Shown piece by piece: positions 53,288 to 62,900 of a stretch of 64,000 nucleotides of DNA. The notes under the pieces are model-generated. The model saw only the letters and a list, made by a program, of their open reading frames with translations, was not told the DNA's origin and did no database searches. The stretch covers positions 3,768,501-3,832,500 of the forward strand of contig JACJYK010000001.1 of assembly GCA_020636135.1 (NCBI GenBank), written 5' to 3'. Origin of the DNA: Lewinellaceae bacterium. Its GTDB lineage: Bacteria > Bacteroidota > Bacteroidia > Chitinophagales > Saprospiraceae. The translations under genes and the position numbers were made by a program. Positions within the stretch are counted from its first letter, which is position 1. Every line of letters begins with the position of its first letter.

Positions 53288-54090
53288 TTACACCAGGCGA
53301 AATACAGAACAAAGCTCGTATAGTTGGTGTAAGAGATCAGCAGATTGAGAAAGACTACATCCTTTCGTGGATTTTACAAGGTGTTTCTCAACATAAGCAA
53401 CTTTCCAAAATCATTGTATTTAAAGGCGGTACTGTTCTAAAGAAGGTCTATTTCAAAGACTATCGCTTTTCGGAAGACCTTGATTTCACCTTGTCGGATA
53501 ATGAGATTTCGAATGATCAAATAATTGGATGGTTTACAGAAGTCTTTGAATACTTGAGCGATGAAGCCAACATCTCACTTAGTATTATTGACAACAACGA
53601 ATATGAAGATGGAGGTATTAACTTTTACATCAGTTATGTGGGGCCGCTTGGTGGTTTAGGTGCCAATAAAAGGGTCAAAGTCGACATCTCCCGAAGTGAG
53701 ACGCTGGAATTTGAACCAATCATGCAAAAAGCCTTTGTTGGATACACAGATCAGAAAGACCATGAGCTGCTTTGCTATCCGTTGGAAGAAGTATTGGTAG
53801 AAAAAATGAGATCTGTAATGCAGCGCATGCAGGCTCGCGATTTTTACGACATCTGGTACCTTTTGGAAATTCATGGGTTGGTAGTCAATATTTATGTTGC
53901 AGAATTTAAAACTAAATGCGAAAGCAAAGGAATTGATCCGACTGAATTTCGCAACAAACTGGAACAGCGACTACCTCAATACAAAGGTCGTTGGCAATCT
54001 TCTATGGCAGATCAAATTAAGGATTTACCGGATTTTGGTAAAGTGGAAAGAGAGGTGATGCGACACTTTAATAAAATTGAATTGCAATGA
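53284..54090 (+). CDS. abiEii: AbiEii-type nucleotidyltransferase toxin
   Basis: A 268-residue nucleotidyltransferase of the AbiEii/AbiGii family, the toxin of the pair. The active-site motif is FKGGTVLKKVYFKDYRFSED followed by LDF (about residues 47-68, acidic pair D65 and D67), with the supporting EEVLVEKMRSVMQRMQARD segment and DFYDIWYLL. Family members block growth by modifying tRNA or other targets with nucleotides, and provide phage exclusion. The ATGA overlap couples it to the antitoxin gene. AT-rich like its partner. Confidence 0.92.
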   Translation: MITPGEIQNKARIVGVRDQQIEKDYILSWILQGVSQHKQLSKIIVFKGGTVLKKVYFKDYRFSEDLDFTLSDNEISNDQIIGWFTEVFEYLSDEANISLSIIDNNEYEDGGINFYISYVGPLGGLGANKRVKVDISRSETLEFEPIMQKAFVGYTDQKDHELLCYPLEEVLVEKMRSVMQRMQARDFYDIWYLLEIHGLVVNIYVAEFKTKCESKGIDPTEFRNKLEQRLPQYKGRWQSSMADQIKDLPDFGKVEREVMRHFNKIELQ

Positions 54091-54125
54091 CCATCACCTA
54101 AATTGAAAATAATCCGCGAAAGTAA

Positions 54126-54221
54126 ATGAACCATTTCAACAATAAATCAATCATTAGTGATCTTGTTTTGGCACCTGGGTTACCAAAATCTTCGATCTCG
54201 AGGCTCTTAGGGGCAATTTGA
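54126..54221 (+). other. 31-codon frame after the AbiE pair
   Basis: A short frame reading MNHFNNKSIISDLVLAPGLP then SSISRLLGAI before a stop, in the space between abiEii and lspA. It may be a gene fragment left at the right border of the transferred segment. Not recognised; chance is possible. Confidence 0.22.
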
Positions 54222-54244
54222 GCTTTTCTAGCCTTTCTGAACCC

Positions 54245-54742
54245 TCAGCCCCGCACGCGCCCCTGTGCCAGCGTCTGCACCAAAAAGATGCCCAATCCGG
54301 TCATGATCGACACATCGGCCAGATTAAAGATGCCGGTCTGGAACAGGCCGAAGTCTATGTGGAGGAAGTCTGTCACCGAACCAAAACGAATGCGGTCATA
54401 TAGATTGCCGATACCACCACCGAGGATAAAGCCGGTTGCCAACACGGCTAGAAATGGCAGATCGCGGCGGCTGACCAGCCAGCCCAGGCCCCCCAGGAGT
54501 ACCAGCGTGGGAAAGAGCGTAAGCAGTATAAACCGGTACGGGTCTCCCAATTGATCTCCCATGCTGAGGAAGGCGCCCGAGTTCTCTACCTTGGTCAGTG
54601 TCACGTGATTCTGAAATATGGGGATGTATTCCTGGTATTCCACATGATCACGGACCAGATGCTTCGAGACCTGGTCACAACCAATATTGCCCAGGATGAT
54701 CAACAGGATGATCAGAATATGAATCCGGCGCTCACGTAACAT
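54245..54742 (-). CDS. lspA: lipoprotein signal peptidase II
   Basis: A 165-residue aspartyl membrane protease that removes signal peptides from prolipoproteins. Four membrane helices are visible, and the catalytic aspartates are D125 (GSVTDFLHID) and D143 (FNLADVSIM), with the conserved VENSGAFLS and GGGIGNLYDRIRFG. It serves the many predicted lipoproteins in this window. It lies downstream of dnaE on the same strand, but a terminator separates them. Confidence 0.96.
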   Translation of the reverse strand: MLRERRIHILIILLIILGNIGCDQVSKHLVRDHVEYQEYIPIFQNHVTLTKVENSGAFLSMGDQLGDPYRFILLTLFPTLVLLGGLGWLVSRRDLPFLAVLATGFILGGGIGNLYDRIRFGSVTDFLHIDFGLFQTGIFNLADVSIMTGLGIFLVQTLAQGRVRG

Positions 54743-54802
54743 AGATCTGAATTTTTCATTACAACATCCTGCCTGTGTCTGGAATTCCTTCCCTGCACCA
54801 AT

Positions 54803-54833
54803 AAAAAAAGGAGGCCGGTGTCAGGACCTCCCT
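54803..54833 (-). terminator. rho-independent terminator downstream of dnaE
   Basis: On the minus strand GGAGG pairs with CCTCC (54827-54831 with 54810-54814) with one extra C-G pair across a bulge, followed by seven Ts. It lies 178 bases after the dnaE stop (55011) and 61 bases before the lspA start. Confidence 0.75.
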
Positions 54834-55010
54834 GGGATGTTCACATACACATCTGGCACAACAAAAATAGTCTGAATTCCTAATCCAAAACAGGTATCGT
54901 ATTAGGTAACGCTGTTCCTTTTATTTGTGGTATGACCTGGCTTGATATTATGATTTTCTTAGGATTATGTTCACCTCCCTAATCTGAAATCACAATCTTC
55001 CTTATGAAAT

Positions 55011-58000
55011 CTAACTCAGTGTGTACTCGAGCCCCATCCTATCCAGGTCTGATATGAGTTCATTACTGACATTGATTTTGGTGTCCTTGGATACGAGATC
55101 CATAGACTGTTGATTTTGATAATCCAGAATTTTCATTTTCAGCTGATGTTTGCCCTTGTGGCGCTGGCAGATGGCATCCAGTTGTGCAATAAATGCCTCA
55201 TCTACCAACTGGAGTGGCAACTTGAGGACAATCGAATGCGCCAGTGAGTTGCCCAGGGTATCCAGATGTTTCACCTGGGTGATCTTCATACGAAACTCTT
55301 CGGTATCCCGCACACGGAGGTAATCTCCCTGCACGTAAACCGCCTGGCCTGGTTCCAGCCGGGCTTTATAGTCCAGGTAATCATTGCCCATCAACATGAT
55401 TTCCAACAATCCATTGTAATCCTGTATGGTAAAGATCCCCCATCCGGTGCCGCGCTTACTAATGCGGTGGTCGGCACTGGTCACGAAAGCCGCCAGTTTG
55501 ACCGTCTGACCTTTAAAATACTCTAGTTTATCCAGTGTACAGGTCGTAAAATTATCGACGACCAGCCGGTAATCATCCAGAGGGTGTCCACTGATAAATA
55601 TCCCGGTCACCTCCTTTTCTTTGTTCAGTTTTTCCAGCAAACTCCACTCATTAGCCTTGGGAGGCTCGGGGTCCGGCATGCTAAAAACTTCATCATGGCT
55701 GAAAAGAGAAGCCTGTGTCATTTCCTGTCCCTGTTGGAAATTGGACCCGAAGCGCAGGATATGCTCCAGGAATGAATCGTATTTATCGCTGGGTGCAAAA
55801 TATTGTGCCCGGTGTATTCCGGGAAACGAATCAAAGGCACCGCCCAAAACCAAACTTTCAAATGCCTTTTTATTGACAGCCCGCAGATTCAGCCGTTTAA
55901 CCAGATCGATTACATCCTGGAAAGGACCATTGGCCTTGCGCTCTTCCAGAATTGCTTCTACGGGGCCTTCACCGATGCCCTTGAGGGCGGAAAGACCAAA
56001 GCGGATATCTCCTGCTTTGTTGACGATAAAATTGATATCGGATTCGTTGATATCCGGGCTCAATACCTGGATCCCCATGCGTTTGCATTCCCGCAGGAAG
56101 AAATTGATCTTGGTGATATCATTTTTGTTATGCGTCAGGACCGATGCCATAAATTCCGCCGGAAAATGCGTCTTAAGCCATGCCGTTTGGTAGGCCAGCA
56201 CTGAATACGCAGCGGCATGCGAACGATTGAATCCATAGGAGGCAAATTTGGCCATGACCTGGAAGATCTCTCTGGCTTGCTCCTCCGGTACGCCCTTAGC
56301 TACTGCTCCTTCGGTAAAAATTTGCTCGTGCATCGCCATTTCCTTGGCCTTCTTCTTACCCATTGCACGTCGCAGCATGTCCGCTTTTCCAAGGCTGTAA
56401 TCGGCCATGATCTGCGCGGTCTGCATGATCTGCTCCTGGTAAACCATGATGCCATAGGTAGGCTTGAGGATCTCAGCAAGCCATTCGTGGGGATATTCCA
56501 CCTTCTCACGACCGTGCTTCCGGGAAATGAACGTTGGGATGTAATCCATCGGACCCGGCCGGTAAAGCGCATTCATCGCGATCAGATCCTCGATGGTGGT
56601 CGGCTTGAGTTCCTTGAGGTATTTCTGCATGCCGTCCGATTCAAACTGGAAGATGCCGATCATCTCACCCTTTTGAAACAATTCATACGTCTTCGGATCA
56701 TCCAACGGAATGTCATCCGGGTTGATGCGGGCTTCTTCACCAAACCGGTTGACGATGTTTTCAATCGCATCCTTGATAATAGAAAGCGTCTTTAACCCCA
56801 GGAAATCCATCTTGAGCATCCCCGCCGACTCGACGATGCTACCGTCAAACTGGGTTACCAGCAAATCCGATTCCTTCGACGTACAGACCGGAATGTATTT
56901 TTTGATGTCATCCGGAGCAATGATGATCCCGGCGGCGTGGATACCGGTATTGCGCACTGATCCTTCCAGCTTCTGTGCCAAACGGATGGTATCGCCTACC
57001 AGGCCTTCCTCTGTCTTGAGTTCATTCAGCTTTTTGATGTTGTTGTATTCCACCGCCTGCCAGTCTGACTCCTGCTCTTTAAGCGTTTTCATCAGAATGG
57101 TCTTCAGTTTGGTATTTGGTCGCCCGGGAACCAATTTTGCAATAGAGTCCGTCTCTGGCAAGGGCAAAGCCAATACCCTGCCTACATCCCGGATCGAGGA
57201 CCTGGCAGCCATGGTACCAAAGGTGACGATCTGCGCCACCTGATCCCGGCCGTATTTATTCACCACCCAATCGATGACCTGCTGTCGTCCTTCATCATCA
57301 AAGTCTATATCAATATCCGGCATGGATATCCGCTCTGGGTTAAGGAAGCGCTCAAAGAGCAGATTGTATTTGATGGGGTCAATGTTCGTAATGGTCAGGC
57401 AATAGGCGACGGCTGAACCGGCCGCCGATCCCCTTCCGGGGCCTACGGACACTCCCATTTCACGTGCGGCACGGATAAAGTCCTGCACGATGAGGAAGTA
57501 ACCGTCGAAACCCATGTTTTTAATGATATTCAGCTCCAGGTCCAGACGCTCGCGAACCAGTTCACTGATCTCTCCGTAACGGATCCTGGCACCCTCATAG
57601 ACCAGGTGTCGCAGGTAGCCAGGCTGGTCGGAAAAACCTTTCGGCAACGGGAAGTTGGGAAGGAGAATATCTCTTTCCAGTTGCGGCGCCTCGATCTTGT
57701 CAAAGATCTCCATGGTATGATCCAATGCCTGGGGCACATCTTTAAACAGGCGCGACATCTCCTCGCGGGATTTGAAATAGAAGTCGCTGGAAGGAAATTT
57801 AAATCGATCTTCCTCATCCATCTTGGCGTTGGTATTGACGCACAGCAGGATGTCGTGTGCCTTCCAGTCGTCTTCTTCGAGGTAGTGTGCATCGTTGGTA
57901 GCGATGACCTTGAGGTTGTACTTTTTGGCAAAGCCGAGTAAGACCTGATTGACGTCTTCCTGGCTTACTCCGGTACCATCAATGTCTTCCATGCCACGAT

Positions 58001-58541
58001 GCCGTTGCAGCTCGATGTAGAAGTCTTCGCCCAGCAAGTCTACCCACCAACGCAGCAATTCTTCCGCTTTGTCCAGCTTGCCCTGTACAATGGCCTGAGG
58101 TATCTCGGCTCCAATGCAACAACTGGTCGCAATAATTCCTTCGTGGTGTTTGACGATCAGCTCTTTGTCAATGCGCGGGTATTTGCTGTACATTCCTTCG
58201 ATAAAACCCAGGGAACACAGCTTGGACAGGTTTTCGTAACCGGTCTTGTTCTTGGCCAGCATAAGCTGATGGTAGCGCTCGTCCTTTTCCCCTTTTGACT
58301 TTAAAAAAGACTGCTGATGGCGGTCCGGTACCAGATAAAATTCACATCCGACAATTGGTTTGATGTGCCGTTTGTTGGCTTCAGCAACAAATTTAAAAGC
58401 TCCAAACATGTTGCCATGATCGGTCAGCGCCACCCCCTTCTGCCCATCTGCATGCGCTTTTTCCATCATCGCGCCGATCTCGGTGGCACCATCGAGGAGT
58501 GAAAACTGGGTATGATTGTGCAGGTGTACAAAATCTGGCAT
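55011..58541 (-). CDS. dnaE: DNA polymerase III subunit alpha
   Basis: The 1176-residue replicative polymerase. It begins with the PHP domain (VHLHNHTQFSLLDGATEIGA, LTDHGNMFGAF), then the polymerase core with VGPGRGSAAGSAVAYCL, ISMPDIDIDFDDEGRQQV, FGTMAARSSIRDVGRVL and GIMVYQEQIMQTAQIMA, followed by helix-hairpin-helix and OB domains (TVKLAAFVTSADHRISKRGT). This matches DnaE1 in order and length. A loose hairpin lies near 58600-58630 upstream. Confidence 0.97.
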   Translation of the reverse strand: MPDFVHLHNHTQFSLLDGATEIGAMMEKAHADGQKGVALTDHGNMFGAFKFVAEANKRHIKPIVGCEFYLVPDRHQQSFLKSKGEKDERYHQLMLAKNKTGYENLSKLCSLGFIEGMYSKYPRIDKELIVKHHEGIIATSCCIGAEIPQAIVQGKLDKAEELLRWWVDLLGEDFYIELQRHRGMEDIDGTGVSQEDVNQVLLGFAKKYNLKVIATNDAHYLEEDDWKAHDILLCVNTNAKMDEEDRFKFPSSDFYFKSREEMSRLFKDVPQALDHTMEIFDKIEAPQLERDILLPNFPLPKGFSDQPGYLRHLVYEGARIRYGEISELVRERLDLELNIIKNMGFDGYFLIVQDFIRAAREMGVSVGPGRGSAAGSAVAYCLTITNIDPIKYNLLFERFLNPERISMPDIDIDFDDEGRQQVIDWVVNKYGRDQVAQIVTFGTMAARSSIRDVGRVLALPLPETDSIAKLVPGRPNTKLKTILMKTLKEQESDWQAVEYNNIKKLNELKTEEGLVGDTIRLAQKLEGSVRNTGIHAAGIIIAPDDIKKYIPVCTSKESDLLVTQFDGSIVESAGMLKMDFLGLKTLSIIKDAIENIVNRFGEEARINPDDIPLDDPKTYELFQKGEMIGIFQFESDGMQKYLKELKPTTIEDLIAMNALYRPGPMDYIPTFISRKHGREKVEYPHEWLAEILKPTYGIMVYQEQIMQTAQIMADYSLGKADMLRRAMGKKKAKEMAMHEQIFTEGAVAKGVPEEQAREIFQVMAKFASYGFNRSHAAAYSVLAYQTAWLKTHFPAEFMASVLTHNKNDITKINFFLRECKRMGIQVLSPDINESDINFIVNKAGDIRFGLSALKGIGEGPVEAILEERKANGPFQDVIDLVKRLNLRAVNKKAFESLVLGGAFDSFPGIHRAQYFAPSDKYDSFLEHILRFGSNFQQGQEMTQASLFSHDEVFSMPDPEPPKANEWSLLEKLNKEKEVTGIFISGHPLDDYRLVVDNFTTCTLDKLEYFKGQTVKLAAFVTSADHRISKRGTGWGIFTIQDYNGLLEIMLMGNDYLDYKARLEPGQAVYVQGDYLRVRDTEEFRMKITQVKHLDTLGNSLAHSIVLKLPLQLVDEAFIAQLDAICQRHKGKHQLKMKILDYQNQQSMDLVSKDTKINVSNELISDLDRMGLEYTLS

Positions 58542-58822
58542 AACCGGACGCGGTTTGGGGAGAGCCTGGGGCTCACCGGATGACTATCAAAACAAAATTG
58601 CGGAAAGGGAAGGTTCCTTCGACTTTTCGCAGGAAAGATAAGGAAAAAATATATGTGTCCTGAGGTTTGTTGGAGGATCGCTGGTTAATGTTTGCTTGAC
58701 GCCGTTCGCTATTCACTTTCAGCAAAACGATGCCCTGGAGTCATGACTTCATTTCAGATTATCCGATGAAAGATTTTAGATTTCTGGGCGTGACAGATGG
58801 TACCCGGTTGCCCTGAAACCAT
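58542..58822. other. intergenic region upstream of dnaE
   Basis: About 280 bases without a gene. A hairpin (GCGGAAAG with CTTTTCGC, 58600-58630, plus an inner AAGG/CCTT) may be a leader structure or terminator. I see no consensus promoter. Confidence 0.4.
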
Positions 58823-58845
58823 GATACCCTTATACCCTGATACCT
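58823..58845. repeat. 8-bp tandem repeat, three units
   Basis: GATACCCT, TATACCCT, GATACCT (the last shortened), touching the stop codon of the adjacent regulator gene. Confidence 0.6.
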
Positions 58846-60907
58846 ACAACAATCCTCTTTCCTCCAGCGACGCTTGAAGCCGGTCATGATTTTGCCAGAA
58901 ACGGTCCTTGATATTTTGCATGATGGTCTGAAACTCAGGATGGCTTTTCAACGGCTTAAAAATCGGTTCGCCTTCGATCAACAAAAACCAGTACTGGTAA
59001 TTGTCGGATTCAGAAAATATCCGCAGCTGTTCAATAGCCGGATCGATCTGGCCCTCATAGGCATATTTGATGGCCATATTAACACTGTGGTAAATCGATT
59101 GATCGTTCTCGCAATATTCCGAGAATGCGTGGAACAGATCGGCAGCTTCGGTGGTCAAACCCTTCTTGGCATAAACCAACGCTATTTTGGCATTTTCCTC
59201 CTCGTAAATGGCCAGACCATTCCTTTTCCTGGCATCTACAAACCTCCTGAAATAAACATAGGCGCTGTCGTAATCCCCCTCCACATAATACAATTTGGCG
59301 ATATCCTGCAAAATATCCAGACGGGTGGTATCCTTTTGCCACTCCTTGAGTAATAAACTTCTGGTCCTGTTAAGATCACCATCCCTGGCAAATAAGATAA
59401 AAGCCTTCAGATGTGGAGCATAATAATTATCTGAATTGTACTCCAGGGACTTGTTGATGTAATGGTAGGCTTCATCGATGAACCCTGCAGTCATGAGTGC
59501 ATTGCTCAACTGAAGGTAGAGATAGCTCTGGGTGATAGAATCATTGGAGGCTACATTCAATTGTACACCTTTGAGCGCATACTCCAGGTATTTGTCTGAA
59601 TCAGGCACCAATCGAAAATAGAAATCTGCAAGCATCTGGACCGCCAGGGATGAGTTCGGATTGTACTCAAGAGCTTTTTCCAGATGCGGCAAAGCAAGCC
59701 GGTACTCTTTAATCTGGTTGTAATAAAATGCCTTGGCGATCAGACTCTCAGCCGATTTGGGATCGTACAGTAAAGCCTTGTCCGCATACACGTTGATCTG
59801 GTCGGTATACTTCTTGTCAGCCTGGAACATCTCGAGCAGGTAATAGGCCATGGCAACATGTGCATAGGCCAGGGCAAACTCCGGATCGGCATCAATTGCT
59901 TTATCAAATAACGCGATGGATTTCAGCAGCCCTTCATTGGTCCTGGAGTAAAATGGATCCAGGGCTTGCAGGTAATAATCATATGCCTCCAGGTTCTCTG
60001 TAGGTTTTTTACCAATTTGTTCAAGCTCGGCAGGCGTCACGATCGCTTCAATAGCGCCGGCAATTTTGGTTGCTACTTCATTTTGCAACGCAAAAATATC
60101 TCCTATTTTACGATTATACTGCCCGGACCAGAGCTGCCGGTCGCCGGAAACTTCAATCAACTGGATATTGAGCAAAACCTGATCGCCAACTTTCTGCCCG
60201 CTACCTTCTATAAAATAATTGACATGTAATTCTTCAGCAATCTCCGGAATGGACATCTCAGTGTTCCGGAATTTTTCCACCGAAGAACGGCTGATCACGC
60301 GTAAGTCCTTTATTTTCTGAAGATTGTTAAGCGTCGATTCCATCAGACCATTGACAAAATACAGGTTGGTGGAATCACTACTCTCATTCTTGAAGGGCAA
60401 GACGGCGATGGACTTCTCCACAACAATGTTGGATTTATCCGGTGTTGACCAATACCTGCCGTAGCGAAAAAAGGCTGCCACGATTAGCAATGCCAGGGTT
60501 GCCAACAGGACCATCCGAACGGGGAATTTTGCAGATGTTTCCCGGCCGGAATGCACTTCCTTTTCAGGCTCCCGTTTACCAACTTCTCCGGGAGGATAAC
60601 CATACTTCTCCCGGAAACATTTGATGAAATAGGATACACTGCCGAATCCGACTTTGAAGGAAATTTCCGAAACCGTGCCGGATGTTTCTTTCAGCATCTC
60701 CATAGCAATCTCCAGCCGGATCTGACGGATGAACTGACTTGCCGACTGATCGGTAGCACACCGGACCTTCCTAAGCAAGGTTGACCGGCTCATATTCAGG
60801 GCTTCTGCCAATTCCGATACGCCAAACTTGTCATCAGAAGCATTTTCAACCACGACGGCAGTAACCTGACTTAGAAAATCCTCCTTGTTCGTTGTATCGT
60901 CCGACAT
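58844..60907 (-). CDS. AraC-type HTH membrane regulator with TolB-N and TPR domains
   Basis: A 687-residue one-piece regulator. Residues about 5-110 are an AraC HTH (FGVSELAEALNMSRSTLLRK, VSEISFKVGFGSVSYFIKCF); one membrane helix follows (MVLLATLALLIVAAFFRYG). Then comes a TolB-N-like domain (SIAVLPFKNESSDSTNLYFV, GLMESTLNNLQKIKDLRVIS, HVNYFIEGSGQKVGDQVLLN) and about eight TPRs to the end, predicted outside the cytoplasm. This architecture senses extracytoplasmic cues and binds DNA directly. A 20-bp-period direct repeat lies between it and the divergent ankyrin operon. Confidence 0.88.
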   Translation of the reverse strand: MSDDTTNKEDFLSQVTAVVVENASDDKFGVSELAEALNMSRSTLLRKVRCATDQSASQFIRQIRLEIAMEMLKETSGTVSEISFKVGFGSVSYFIKCFREKYGYPPGEVGKREPEKEVHSGRETSAKFPVRMVLLATLALLIVAAFFRYGRYWSTPDKSNIVVEKSIAVLPFKNESSDSTNLYFVNGLMESTLNNLQKIKDLRVISRSSVEKFRNTEMSIPEIAEELHVNYFIEGSGQKVGDQVLLNIQLIEVSGDRQLWSGQYNRKIGDIFALQNEVATKIAGAIEAIVTPAELEQIGKKPTENLEAYDYYLQALDPFYSRTNEGLLKSIALFDKAIDADPEFALAYAHVAMAYYLLEMFQADKKYTDQINVYADKALLYDPKSAESLIAKAFYYNQIKEYRLALPHLEKALEYNPNSSLAVQMLADFYFRLVPDSDKYLEYALKGVQLNVASNDSITQSYLYLQLSNALMTAGFIDEAYHYINKSLEYNSDNYYAPHLKAFILFARDGDLNRTRSLLLKEWQKDTTRLDILQDIAKLYYVEGDYDSAYVYFRRFVDARKRNGLAIYEEENAKIALVYAKKGLTTEAADLFHAFSEYCENDQSIYHSVNMAIKYAYEGQIDPAIEQLRIFSESDNYQYWFLLIEGEPIFKPLKSHPEFQTIMQNIKDRFWQNHDRLQASLEERGLL

Positions 60908-60992
60908 CGTATTAATCGCCTGATTGAAGTCTGAGTTTTATGCTGTCACCTGGTACAATAAAATCGTTCCGGTACCCGCCACTCCACTGTGT

Positions 60993-61032
60993 TTTGCGTC
61001 ATAGTTTACAGGTCTGCGCCATAAGTTTTATG
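60993..61032. promoter_or_regulatory. 20-bp direct repeat, candidate AraC-type binding site
   Basis: Two copies of a sequence TGCGyCATA..TT begin 20 bases apart (60993-61012 and 61013-61032), identical at 13 of 20 positions. Tandem sites two helical turns apart are typical of AraC-family proteins. The site lies between the divergent AraC-type gene and the ankyrin operon. Confidence 0.5.
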
Positions 61033-61144
61033 CCAGAATCAAATCTTATGCTTTACGCTGCATTGATTATTGGCACTGCCTTGCGTCCTGCCAGACCTTT
61101 GTGAGGAACAAAGTTTAAAAATCAAATTACTAAAAACAAAGATT

Positions 61145-61714
61145 ATGAAAACACTTCAAAACAACGCCCTGAAAGCACTTTTGATCCTTATTACAGTAGC
61201 CTTCTTGTTGCCCGCCTGCAGTCAAAGCAATGTCAGCAATCCCCAAAACAGCATCACCGCTCCTGATATGGATATGAATACGGCGGTGTTGTATAACAAC
61301 CTGGAAGTTATCAGACAGCACATCGAGGCTGGCACCAACATCAATGCGAAAGAGCCCTTCAGTGGTTCCACACCGCTAATCACGGCTGCGACATTCGGCA
61401 AGACAGAAATCGCTAAACTGCTGATCGATGCCGGCGCCGATCTCTCCATCACCAATAATGATGGTTCCACACCGCTGCATGCTGCCGCCTTTTTTTGCCG
61501 GACAGAAATCGTGCAGATGCTGATCGATGCACATGCTGACCAGACGCTCAGAAATAATTTCGGAGCCACGCCCAGGGAAACCGTCATCGCGGCATTTTCC
61601 GAAATCAAACCGGTCTATGAAATGATGCAACAACAGTTGGCGCCCATGGGTCTGCAGTTGGACATGCAGCAACTTGAAAAAGCCCGCCCTGTCATCGCCA
61701 TGATGTTACAGTAA
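61145..61714 (+). CDS. ankyrin-repeat lipoprotein
   Basis: A 189-residue predicted lipoprotein (signal LLILITVAFLLPACSQ). It has about three ankyrin repeats (AVLYNNLEVIRQHIEAGTNI, TPLITAATFGKTEIAKLLID, TPLHAAAFFCRTEIVQMLID) and a short tail. Such proteins bind other proteins in the periplasm; the partner is unknown. I start at 61145 because earlier in-frame starts lack a signal peptide. It is first in an operon with the acyltransferase 23 bases on. Confidence 0.85.
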   Translation: MKTLQNNALKALLILITVAFLLPACSQSNVSNPQNSITAPDMDMNTAVLYNNLEVIRQHIEAGTNINAKEPFSGSTPLITAATFGKTEIAKLLIDAGADLSITNNDGSTPLHAAAFFCRTEIVQMLIDAHADQTLRNNFGATPRETVIAAFSEIKPVYEMMQQQLAPMGLQLDMQQLEKARPVIAMMLQ

Positions 61715-61737
61715 TTCATTTTTAAAAACAACAAATT

Positions 61738-62853
61738 ATGCTAACTGAAAGAAGACATGATATCGACTGGCTGCGTGTTATTGCGATCGGATTGCTGCTC
61801 ATCTATCACATCGCCATCGTATTCCAGCCGTGGGCAATGTTCATCGGATTTATTCGGAGTAACGAACCACTGAACGGGTTGTGGAAACCCATGTCCATGC
61901 TTAATGTCTGGCGTATCCCGCTTCTCTTCTTCGTCTCCGGTATGGGCGTTTATTTTGCCATGAGGAAGCGGAACTGGAAAGAACTGGTCGTGGAACGAAG
62001 CCGCCGGATTTTAATCCCTTTCCTTTTTGGAATGGTTGCCATTGTACCTTTGCATTTCCTGATTTTTCAGTCATACTATCATCTTCCTTCGAGTTATTAC
62101 GCACATCCGGCGCATTTATGGTTCCTGGGAAATATTGCCGCCTATGTTCTAATCCTTTTGCCTCTCTTCTACTACCTGAAGAAAATCGAGGGAAGCCGCT
62201 TTAAGCATGGAATAGCCCGTTATATGGGCAATCCTATCGGTCCATTGTCCATTTCGGTTTTCTTCATTCTTGAAATCCTGCTGGTTAAGCCTCAGACCTT
62301 TGAGTTGTATGCTCAGACGTGGCATGGGTTTTTCCTGGGAATTCTGGCATTCTTCTTCGGTTTCCTTTTTGTGTACAGTGGCAAGTTTTTCTGGCAAACC
62401 ATGTTGAAATGGAGATGGCTTTACCTTGGTTTAGCCGCCGCCTTATACATCGTGCGTTTATTGGTATTTGACCTGAAATCACCCGGATACCTTATGTCCA
62501 TTGAATCCAATGGTTGGATCTTTGCCGTTTTTGGCTTCGGGTACAAATACCTGAACAGGCCCAGCGCTGCTTTGAGTTATCTGAGTCAGGCTGCCTATCC
62601 GGTCTACATTATCCACATGTTTGTATTGTATGCCGCAGCCATGTTCATCCTGCCTTTGGAATTACCGGTCATGGTAAAATTCCTTTCGATCATTCTGATC
62701 ACCTTCGCCGGTTGCTTTATCGTTTATGAATTCATCATCCGGAGGCTAGGCTTATTGAGGCCTTTATTTGGATTGAAATGGAAAAACAAAAATTACGGAG
62801 AAGCGGGTATTCGTATAGAAGCTGGAACTTCTTATCCTGGATCAATTCATTAA
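61738..62853 (+). CDS. acyltransferase family 3 membrane protein
   Basis: A 371-residue acyltransferase-3 (OafA/OpgC-like) with about ten membrane helices. The N-terminal active-site region reads RRHDIDWLRVIAIGLLLIYH, with the catalytic histidine, and RIPLLFFVSGMGVYFAMRK and ERSRRILIPFLFGMVAIVPL follow, as in this family. It transfers acyl groups to glycans or lipids at the membrane; substrate unknown. Second gene in the ankyrin operon. Confidence 0.9.
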   Translation: MLTERRHDIDWLRVIAIGLLLIYHIAIVFQPWAMFIGFIRSNEPLNGLWKPMSMLNVWRIPLLFFVSGMGVYFAMRKRNWKELVVERSRRILIPFLFGMVAIVPLHFLIFQSYYHLPSSYYAHPAHLWFLGNIAAYVLILLPLFYYLKKIEGSRFKHGIARYMGNPIGPLSISVFFILEILLVKPQTFELYAQTWHGFFLGILAFFFGFLFVYSGKFFWQTMLKWRWLYLGLAAALYIVRLLVFDLKSPGYLMSIESNGWIFAVFGFGYKYLNRPSAALSYLSQAAYPVYIIHMFVLYAAAMFILPLELPVMVKFLSIILITFAGCFIVYEFIIRRLGLLRPLFGLKWKNKNYGEAGIRIEAGTSYPGSIH

Positions 62854-62900
62854 TCATTTTCCTGATATAATTTTGTGCCAATGAATACCAATTTCTGAGG

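Noticed and set aside
55621..56193. 190-codon frame opposite dnaE
   Set aside because: Lies wholly within the confident dnaE gene on the other strand and has no protein-like motif.
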